From: Anaerovorax odorimutans
GTDB lineage: Bacteria > Bacillota > Clostridia > Peptostreptococcales > Anaerovoracaceae
DNA: 64,000 nucleotides
Assembly (NCBI RefSeq): GCF_024459955.1
Contig: NZ_JANFXK010000001.1
Coordinates: forward strand, 62,001 to 126,000
Direction: 5' to 3'
The translations under genes were made by a program, and so were the position numbers. Within the stretch, counting starts at the first letter, position 1; each line of letters begins with the position of its first letter. The notes below the pieces were generated by a model, which worked only from the letters and a program-made list of their open reading frames with translations, made no database searches and was not told the DNA's origin. Of this stretch, positions 53,801-60,205 are shown piece after piece.

Positions 53801-55339
53801 CTCAAACCGACGGACGAATACGATTTTCCCTCGCGCCTGCCCCATTGAAGGAATCTGATCGGACTGCCATACATATCGTGGGTTGTTTTTCATGAAATTT
53901 CCCAATGCCCTCGCCAGATCTTCATCGGTTCCCGCATCCGGTTTGACAGTCATAATCAGCGTCTCGCTGGGATATGCCTCCAAAAATCGAATACTGTCAT
54001 CCAGAATGTTTTTCAGAGTCAAGTCACTTCCGTCTTTGTTTTTACATTTCCAGGTCGCTCCTCCGTGAACCAGACCGACATCCGAAACGGTTTTGGCCCC
54101 GGCGCCTGCGCTGCCTCTGATATCAAAGGCGCGGATACCGGTGTTCAGCTGTTCGTCGAAGTAATACTTCTGGCAGGAAGTAACCGATATCTGGGGAGTG
54201 CCTCCCTGAACAATATTTGCCGTTCCTGTGTCGTGGGTCCCGGGTATGCTAAGTGAAGACAGTAAGGCTTCATCGGGGATCTCTTTCATCCATGGAGTCG
54301 CCTGCCCCAAATCATCGATCATATCCATGTCAAAGCATACTCCTCTTGACGACAGTACCAGTTCATCATTTGCGTCCAATCCTGCGTAAAGGCCGCAGCG
54401 AAGGTTCTGTATGCGGTAGCTTCCATCGCCTTCTTTTATCAGCCTCCACAGCTGACTGGTATTCTGATTTTTTGTCTTCGTCTGGCCCTCCCAAAGATGA
54501 ATGGCTGTTCCCGCTCTCCCGTTTTCTCCCTTTACGTCCCAAACCTTTCCTGTGGTTTCTGCCGAAAAATTATTGGTGGCTTCTATGGTATATGCCTGAA
54601 AATCGGGATTCCAGTGCATTCTCATTTTGCAGCTTGTACCCAGTTGAAACAGGTTGAGCCGTGCGCCGTTGGAAAAAGAATCATCCTTGACGTTTACCGA
54701 TTTCGGCATATCGCTGTCCTGTGTAAAAAACTCCGCTGTGGAGCCGCCTGCGATATGGCTGCCTTCTCCTCCGGAAGGATAGGTACAGGGGGTGAGCAGC
54801 CACGCCTTTCGGGCATCTTGTTCCACCTGCATGATTTTTTTATGTTCACCGGCCTGGTTATTCTCCACCCCGACCCAGTATCCGCTGGATTTTACCTGTA
54901 TGTAGTATTTCTGGTTGCCGTATGCGTCCTGGCCCGCGCTGTAAAAGGCAAATCTCTGATTATCCTGACTCAGTCCCGTATGATACAAATGCAGCACCTT
55001 GCCAATATCCGAGGCCTTGTCCTCCACATCCAGATAATAGGATCCGTATTTAATTCCGTAATAACCGTCCCCTGCGTATTCAAACTGGAATTCGCAATTG
55101 CTTCCTTCCGTGTCATCCAGATGGGCAACGCTGCCAATTCCTGCCGGGCTGTTGATATTCCATCTCCAATACCAGTCCTCCTCCAGGGTAAGGAACATCT
55201 TCTGTCCTGTAGGGAGGGACATCTTTGTACCTTCGGGCGCCGCGTTTTTCTGCGTTTCCAGTTTTGAATCAGCGAAAGAAAAAACTGTTCCGGCTGCAAC
55301 AAAAGCCATTATGATCAGTATGATAAATCCTTTTCGCAT
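50810..55339 (-). CDS. second giant secreted PI-PLC-like protein with MBG and Fn3 repeats
   Basis: A 1509-residue protein, start at 55339 after GGGAGG. Signal peptide about 1-23. Ricin-like segments at about 40-190 and 200-340 (QLWRLIKEGDGSYRIQNLRCGLYAG). The PI-PLC X-like domain has H369 (IPGTHDTGT), R408 (AFDIRG) and H425 (LVHGG). MBG-type repeats run from about 640 to 1290. Two fibronectin III-like repeats with YQVYRS and KTYYYKVRA motifs finish in a very lysine-rich tail. It is paralogous to the 34691 protein but ends in the basic Fn3 tail instead of a membrane span. First gene of a five-gene surface operon running to 46219. Confidence 0.88.
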   Translation of the reverse strand: MRKGFIILIIMAFVAAGTVFSFADSKLETQKNAAPEGTKMSLPTGQKMFLTLEEDWYWRWNINSPAGIGSVAHLDDTEGSNCEFQFEYAGDGYYGIKYGSYYLDVEDKASDIGKVLHLYHTGLSQDNQRFAFYSAGQDAYGNQKYYIQVKSSGYWVGVENNQAGEHKKIMQVEQDARKAWLLTPCTYPSGGEGSHIAGGSTAEFFTQDSDMPKSVNVKDDSFSNGARLNLFQLGTSCKMRMHWNPDFQAYTIEATNNFSAETTGKVWDVKGENGRAGTAIHLWEGQTKTKNQNTSQLWRLIKEGDGSYRIQNLRCGLYAGLDANDELVLSSRGVCFDMDMIDDLGQATPWMKEIPDEALLSSLSIPGTHDTGTANIVQGGTPQISVTSCQKYYFDEQLNTGIRAFDIRGSAGAGAKTVSDVGLVHGGATWKCKNKDGSDLTLKNILDDSIRFLEAYPSETLIMTVKPDAGTDEDLARALGNFMKNNPRYVWQSDQIPSMGQARGKIVFVRRFEMGDYSPKSDGIETSWFGPNLSKWDSYDYGAQQRAIKIYDEGGKSVYVQDAYNAGASDKLNYIEGTMKQTTGEDNSNPIPAEAYVYNYTSTASGLFPLGSTRQVNPWLYRQSLIGSAKLGIVMLNFADRPMAQRIYQANNRDSRFATKAQFPDKIEITYGDRLKDARLNRSSQNGSFQFSDSNYMPTKKDFDEKRNFALTFVPSDKRLEPVTKMVRITSFKKKKVGVRIDDKNMVYGDPIPKLTCSLDESQLAAGDTVSDLGIRLNTENTQGRPAAGTYPITGTGQSDHYDVEFENSQALLRVEKRLLTAIWSSTENLVYTGRPIPVTARFTNLLTGDVCEPVIKGGNAVGPSWNEKDPQKPIAFRAEITGLLGKDAGNYQLPQEGTIKEYYIERAPAKDYQFPSRVSITYGRPLNEAVLDGAGGEGKFLFEKDGLSAMGTVPGDVGTYQYQLIFEPKDQFQKPVEKTVSVEVLPKHVRAKAENIIKACGEKTVLDFSLLDSLALDDKKADLRLILSAGEGDRDDCEEGNYPIHMKTCGNANYEVEVEAGTLTVLRDPRMKMDLIGFEGHTVYGDSFFVQAQGGSISSAAPVYKAEGAASVDPDSGKVTVSGVGNYRVWAERAYEDDVIRTPVKVGSAKKRELMLKWKNFSDLVYDGRAKNVTAHIYNLVRGDEDAASIEGGRETDAGTYTAAADLAGAKAECYQLPQNSRQTYTIEKARLDGVGVELSTGSCYYGQTINASLKGFPGQEQAKVSWQLTDHSGRAAQWRLRQSGGSGEYADLTAQAAGSFKVKAVISDMKNYQDSEAESEKSLVVSLKAPEVKGTAKSCDTAQIIWSPSQGAESYQVYRSGSAEGSYGKIGYAAAASFTDRGLTPGKTYYYKVRACGDTQGRTAASVFSGAVKVSPGLAVPTVKVKRGKKRAVVTWSAVSGKSGYQVYRSRTAKGKYKKCKTTASRRYTDKKVKRQKKYYYKVRAYKKVGGKKVYGAFSKAKSVKVK

Positions 55340-55374
55340 TTTGACCTCCCTCTCCAATGCCCTTTTGTCTACTG

Positions 55375-55410
55375 TAAAAGTGAGGGTGAAGCTATTTTCA
55401 CCCTCACATT
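55375..55410 (-). terminator. terminator of the 55427 gene
   Basis: An 11-bp perfect stem, GTGAGGGTGAA (55380-55390) / TTCACCCTCAC (55397-55407), is followed on the - strand by TTTTAC. Confidence 0.9.
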
Positions 55411-55426
55411 AGGCTCTGGGCCTATC

Positions 55427-58400
55427 TTACTTTACTTTTACGCTTTTCACTTTGGAATAGCTTCCATATACGGTCCTGCCGCTCACCTTCCGGTACGCGC
55501 GCACTTTGTAGTAATATTTCTTCTTGCTCTTAAGCTTTTTGTTGGTGTAGCTGGTCTTCTTCGTCGTGGCTACCTTCTTGTATTTGCCGCTCTTCTTCGT
55601 CGCCCGGTACACCTGATATTTGGTTTTTCCCGCCACCTTGGACCATTTCACCGTCGCTTTTTTCTTTCCGGCTTTCACCTTCACCGTCGGCGTTGCCAGC
55701 TTAGGCGTTCCCGCGGCAGCTCCCGTCAGGCCGCTGTACACGGTCTTTCCGTTGCTCACGTTGTACGCCCGTACTTTATAATAATACTTGGTGCCGGTGG
55801 CCAGTCCGGTATCGCTGAAGCTGCTTCCCGTCAGGCTCCGCAGTTTCTTGTAGCTTCCGTTCTGCGTGGCCCGGTATACTTCGTAGCCTGTGGCGTTGGA
55901 CACTCTGTTCCAGCTGACATTCAGGCTGTTGTAGCTCTTTGCCGCCGCTTTCAGTCCCGTTGGGGCCGCCACGCTGACGCTGGGAGCCGGCGCCGGCGCC
56001 GGTTTTTCTTCGGCTTTCACCGTAATCGTGCCGCTGACCGCTTCGCTGTCTTCGTAATAACGCATGCCGCTCAGCACGGCCTTCACCGTATAGCTGCCGC
56101 TCTCCTTCGGTGTGATGACAACGGTCTTTTCGCTGCTGTCTTCGGAAATCACTGCGTTTGCTTCTTTACCGCTGCTGTTGATCAGTTTCCAGGCGATATC
56201 CGCGTCATTTGCTCCTTCCGGAAGATTTTCCAGCTGGGCAGTAATGGATTCCCCGACTTGGATGGAAGTTTTATTCAGATTGAGCGATAATCCGCCGATC
56301 TGTCCTGCGCTTACGATTTTAAAATCGGCTCTTCCGACAGCTTCTTTGTAATTTTTCGTGGCGTATGCCGTACCCTTTACCGTATAGTCTCCGGGTTCCG
56401 TGGGCTGGATACCGGTGAATTCACTGTCATCCGCATCTTTTTCTTTATACTGCCAAACGATTTGAGGGTCTTCTTTCAGCCCCTGCGCCTTTGGCTTAAT
56501 ATTCATATCCGGTCCAAAGGTTACATCATCACAGGTAACAGTGAAATTCTGTTCCGCCTGCTCTATTGTATAAGTTTTTACGGTTTCTCCGGAAAGCTTG
56601 TAACAGTTCGCTTTGCTTCCGGAAAGGCCCGTAATTTGGGCTTGATAGCTTCCCGCCTCTGTCTTGTTTCCATTTTCAATAACCGGATTTACCGGGTCAT
56701 CCTTCTTAACATTATCTAAAGAAACGGTAACGTTTTTCTCGTTTCCATCGTAAACCAGATTTTCATATCCCTTCCATTGAGCGGATATCGTTATCGGCTG
56801 CGCAACAGCCGTTTTCGTATCGGACAGTGTTTCATGCCCGCCAAACTCTGTGCTGATGGTTTTTCTTACCGTCACATTGAACTCTCCGACGCCAAGGACC
56901 GTGACAGTGCCCTCCTTGTCGATCGTGGCCGCGCCGCCAGAAGAATTAATGCTGTATTCCACATCGCCGGGCTCGTCGTTTCCATCGTAGTCCACTTTAA
57001 AGGTTTCCCCGTAGGTAGGCGTTGCCCAGAAGTTGGTCAAATAAATTTGTCCCGGTGCTTTAGCCACATCGATGGCTATGTCGGAAAAACAATCGTTGAA
57101 ATTTTCCATACCGGATACTGTAGCGCGCAATTTAAGCCTTCCTGCTTCCGTTGCCGTTATTTTTGTCGTCAGTGCATCCGGGTTCTCGATAACCGCAGAA
57201 GCTTCTGACCCCTCATTGATGTCCGTACCCGGAAGATCCGTCGCCAGGCTCCATTTAATCTTCTTCTCCTGAACGGAACCCTTTGCCACCACACAGCTCA
57301 CTTCAAATTCCGTCCCCACGGGAACCGGTCGTGTAATGGTCTCTGCATTGTATTTAGCATACAGCTCAAGAGAGTTGTCGGCTTTGTTGATCGGAAATTC
57401 TTTGCTTACGGTTCCCACCAGCGATGTTCCGTTTTGAATACCTTTTCCTGTCAGAATGATCTTTCCTTTCGGGCAGTCGGCATTGGTTCCGTAGGATACG
57501 GATTTCACAAAGGATTTTAAGTCTCCTATGCTGGCCGGTTCCGTATCGCCTTTTCTGCCTGTGCGACTGTAGGATATGGTATAATCCGGTTTTTTCGGGG
57601 TCCCGTCATATGTATAGGAAGTCGGGTTCAGTACAATGCTACAGTCCTGAACATCATAGACTGCCTGTTTGGCAGTTGCTCCGGCGCTGTTCCATCCCTT
57701 GTAGCCCTGTGCTGTCGTCAGATTGTTGGAAATCACGTTCTGCAGTCTGGTGGAATACCACGCCGTGCTGCCGGCTCCTCCTGTCAGGATTTCTGTTTTT
57801 GGCGTTGTTGCCGTACCTGTCCTGTTTACGATACCTGCGTTCAGCACGCCGCCGTAACCGCCGTAACCGCGGTAACCGCTGTTATCATGCCAGGTTTTTG
57901 CTCCTTCAGCACCATTTGTCGTCTGTGAACAGAACTCCGAATCGCTGCAGAAAATTGAGTAGCCACCGGCTCCGCCGTTACCTGTCCTCTGTACATAGCC
58001 GCCCTGTTCGTCAGCATTGGCCGTATCGGATTTTCCGCCAGTTCCATTGCTTGCGACAGATTGTCCGATGCCGCCGGCTTTTCCATAATACTCATACTTT
58101 TTAGCCGCGCTGCCACCAGCTCCGCCGCCTCCTGCGGATGGCCAGCCTCCGCGGCCGCCGCCGCCACCACCGGCCCGTATGTTGCCGTTATATTCTCCGC
58201 CGCCTTCAGCACCACCGGCGCCTCCGGTTCCTGCGGCGCCTCCGCCGCCGATTCCTGCCGCGGCCATTCCTGCTCCGCCGCCGCCACCACCGGCGCCTCC
58301 GCCGGCTGCGCTGTCAGGAGCCGCACCGGTTCCATAATAGTAAAAGGCTTTACCGCCGCTGCCTCCGTTACCGCCTTTTCCGCTGACACCGCCATTGGCA

Positions 58401-59077
58401 GTCAGCTGAATGTTGGCCAGCAGATAAACGCTGCCACCGGCTTCCGCTGCTGTCGGAGCACCACCGGATCCGCCTGATGCTCCTTTGTAATCATCGGCAT
58501 TGCCATTGTTGCCGTTGCCGCCGCTGCCGCCGGCTCCGCCTTTTCCGCCGTTGCCGCCGATCCCCGCTCCGGCGCCTCCGCCGCCGTCACCGCCGTTGCC
58601 GCCTTTTCCCGGATGCTGTCTGCCGGCGTTATCTCCGTTGTCCCCATTGACCCCGTTGCTTGCGTTGCCTCCGGTACAAGTCAGTTTCCCGCCTTTGTCG
58701 TTATTCTCTCCGCTGATAATCGTCAGTGCGGAAGTCTTCGGTACACGAACAGCCGCGGTTCCCGGCTCTCTGCCCGAAGCATCTTTCCCTTTGAGAGAAA
58801 GCGTGTATCCGTTCAAGTCGATTGTCGCGCTGGCCCCGGCCGCTACGGATACGGGCGACGAACCTGCGGTTTTTGCTTCGACTGTTTTGGAACTCATGAT
58901 TCTCAGCGTATCACCATCATTCAGTTCGATGGGAAAGTCACTGGTATCATCCGCTTCTATGATTTTGCCTCCTGTGCTCGCTGCCGATGCTTTCTGCGCA
59001 AAAGGCATTGTCGGTGAAAATGCTACGGTAACCGCCAGTCCAACTGCCAGCCACCGTTTCAGCATATTTTTTTTCAT
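55427..59077 (-). CDS. giant secreted glycine-rich adhesin-like protein with basic Fn3 tail
   Basis: A 1216-residue protein. Signal peptide about 1-33 (ending AQKASA-AS). A beta-helix-type segment (TIDLNGYTLSLKG) precedes a glycine-rich stretch (about 135-450). Ig-like/MBG domains follow at about 490-1000 (LVYDGNEKNVTVSLDN, ITFGPDMNIKPKA-type starts). Two Fn3 repeats follow a PAPAP linker and end in a lysine-rich tail (KKYYYKVRAYRKVSGRTVYGSYSKVKSVKVK region). Tail and glycine region are shared with the 50810 and 47744 proteins respectively. It has its own terminator. Probably a cell-wall-attached adhesin; the ligand is unknown. Confidence 0.83.
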   Translation of the reverse strand: MKKNMLKRWLAVGLAVTVAFSPTMPFAQKASAASTGGKIIEADDTSDFPIELNDGDTLRIMSSKTVEAKTAGSSPVSVAAGASATIDLNGYTLSLKGKDASGREPGTAAVRVPKTSALTIISGENNDKGGKLTCTGGNASNGVNGDNGDNAGRQHPGKGGNGGDGGGGAGAGIGGNGGKGGAGGSGGNGNNGNADDYKGASGGSGGAPTAAEAGGSVYLLANIQLTANGGVSGKGGNGGSGGKAFYYYGTGAAPDSAAGGGAGGGGGGAGMAAAGIGGGGAAGTGGAGGAEGGGEYNGNIRAGGGGGGRGGWPSAGGGGAGGSAAKKYEYYGKAGGIGQSVASNGTGGKSDTANADEQGGYVQRTGNGGAGGYSIFCSDSEFCSQTTNGAEGAKTWHDNSGYRGYGGYGGVLNAGIVNRTGTATTPKTEILTGGAGSTAWYSTRLQNVISNNLTTAQGYKGWNSAGATAKQAVYDVQDCSIVLNPTSYTYDGTPKKPDYTISYSRTGRKGDTEPASIGDLKSFVKSVSYGTNADCPKGKIILTGKGIQNGTSLVGTVSKEFPINKADNSLELYAKYNAETITRPVPVGTEFEVSCVVAKGSVQEKKIKWSLATDLPGTDINEGSEASAVIENPDALTTKITATEAGRLKLRATVSGMENFNDCFSDIAIDVAKAPGQIYLTNFWATPTYGETFKVDYDGNDEPGDVEYSINSSGGAATIDKEGTVTVLGVGEFNVTVRKTISTEFGGHETLSDTKTAVAQPITISAQWKGYENLVYDGNEKNVTVSLDNVKKDDPVNPVIENGNKTEAGSYQAQITGLSGSKANCYKLSGETVKTYTIEQAEQNFTVTCDDVTFGPDMNIKPKAQGLKEDPQIVWQYKEKDADDSEFTGIQPTEPGDYTVKGTAYATKNYKEAVGRADFKIVSAGQIGGLSLNLNKTSIQVGESITAQLENLPEGANDADIAWKLINSSGKEANAVISEDSSEKTVVITPKESGSYTVKAVLSGMRYYEDSEAVSGTITVKAEEKPAPAPAPSVSVAAPTGLKAAAKSYNSLNVSWNRVSNATGYEVYRATQNGSYKKLRSLTGSSFSDTGLATGTKYYYKVRAYNVSNGKTVYSGLTGAAAGTPKLATPTVKVKAGKKKATVKWSKVAGKTKYQVYRATKKSGKYKKVATTKKTSYTNKKLKSKKKYYYKVRAYRKVSGRTVYGSYSKVKSVKVK

Positions 59078-59170
59078 ATACGTCCTCCTCGTCTTCTTGT
59101 TGCTTTTGATTTGCTATAACTATTCTGATCAATTAAAACATGGAACGCTGCAAATATTTTCCGCCTCCTT

Positions 59171-59974
59171 TCAGGTTATTTCGGTGCGCTCCTGACATTG
59201 CGCCAGCTTCATCAGCTGATTTGCTGTTACTGCTTCCGAATAATAGAATCCCTGTATAATATCAATACGCAGCTCTTTGCACAGCTCCAATTGTCTCTTC
59301 TCCTCTACGCCTTCCTGGCAGAGCAGTATGCCTGCCTTTCTGCAATATTCCGCCAAAGGTTCAACGATTCTCTTATAATCACTGCGCCTGCTTTTCTGAA
59401 TAAAATCTTTATCAATCTTTACGATGTCGCTGGGAACCTCCAAAATCATTTCCGGTGAGGTATACCCCTTGCCAAAATCATCAATGCTGACTGAAAACCC
59501 ACATTCCTTTGCCTCAGTCGCAAAGCGAACCGTTGCATCGGCATCCGCATAACAATCTTCTGTAATTTCCAATACCAGATTTTCTTTAAGCAGGCCTTCA
59601 CATTCCATGTGTTCTTCCAACCGGGGAATTAAATCCCGTTGGCGCATTTGGTTCGGGCTGATATTAATGCTTCCCTTGGCCGCCTGACCTAATGCGTCGA
59701 TCCTCTTCAGCAAGTCAGTCGTTTCACGCAGGATCACAGATTCTGCGATCAGCGCGCATCCCCTGGCCTCTATGATCGGTATGATCGTCTCCGGCGGAAT
59801 GGCGCCTGTCAGGGTGTTATAAAAACGAAGCAGGCTTTCAAATCCCCATAACGCACCGTCATCTCCCGAGTACAACGGCTGAAACATCGCATAGAAATCC
59901 TGGATGCCTGGTCCATATTTCCCATATTTCTGCGCATTCTCCAATCTTACAGAGTTTTCACTGCCTGTTTCCAT
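59171..59974 (-). CDS. EAL-domain cyclic-di-GMP phosphodiesterase
   Basis: A 267-residue stand-alone EAL protein. The catalytic and metal motifs are present: ESL version of EAL in FESLLRF (about 45), SINISPNQM, LVLEITED, the DDFGKGY loop (about 165), KIDKDFI, QEGVEEKRQL and QGFYYSEA. It should hydrolyse c-di-GMP to pGpG, lowering the signal that usually promotes surface attachment. It has no sensor or membrane domain. AGGAG precedes the ATG. It lies directly upstream of the large glycine-rich adhesin gene, and its promoter carries LytTR-type repeats, linking it to the adjacent regulator/kinase gene. Confidence 0.92.
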   Translation of the reverse strand: METGSENSVRLENAQKYGKYGPGIQDFYAMFQPLYSGDDGALWGFESLLRFYNTLTGAIPPETIIPIIEARGCALIAESVILRETTDLLKRIDALGQAAKGSINISPNQMRQRDLIPRLEEHMECEGLLKENLVLEITEDCYADADATVRFATEAKECGFSVSIDDFGKGYTSPEMILEVPSDIVKIDKDFIQKSRRSDYKRIVEPLAEYCRKAGILLCQEGVEEKRQLELCKELRIDIIQGFYYSEAVTANQLMKLAQCQERTEIT

Positions 59975-60058
59975 ATACGTTTCTCCTGTCTTTCACCATT
60001 TATTCACATATTGTTCACTAGCATTTCATAATGCTTAACTCCTCTTTATTTTTATTTT

Positions 60059-60138
60059 AGAATACTTTCCTGACTTCTTGAATAACCGTCTGCGACATAA
60101 ACCTCCCCGTTTACGACAGATTCCCCTTTTGCTCGACA
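60059..60138 (-). promoter_or_regulatory. EAL gene promoter with three phased LytTR-like repeats
   Basis: On the + strand GTCTGCGACA (60088-60097) and GTTTACGACA (60109-60118) are 21 bases apart; a third CGACA ends at 60138, 20 bases on. On the - strand a TATTCT -10 (complement of 60059-60064) has no good -35. The proximal repeat sits about 36 bases before the expected start, the usual position for a LytTR activator. Confidence 0.6.
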
Positions 60139-60147
60139 TTTCCGCCC

Positions 60148-60195
60148 AATAAAAGACACCGGATTCCATTATCGGTGATATCGAAATCCGGTGTC
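60148..60195 (-). terminator. terminator of the regulator/kinase gene
   Basis: An 11-bp stem, GACACCGGATT (60155-60165) / AATCCGGTGTC (60185-60195), is followed on the - strand by TTTTATT. Confidence 0.88.
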
Positions 60196-60205
60196 CCAAA
60201 GTCTT

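Noticed and set aside
47760-58700. CRISPR or tandem DNA repeats in the GCC/GCCACC-rich stretches
   Set aside because: The repetition follows in-frame glycine codons and has no regular repeat-spacer structure.
58500-59195. Proline/alanine-rich + strand open frames opposite the glycine-rich genes
   Set aside because: They are the expected reverse-strand shadow of GGC/GGT-rich glycine codons.
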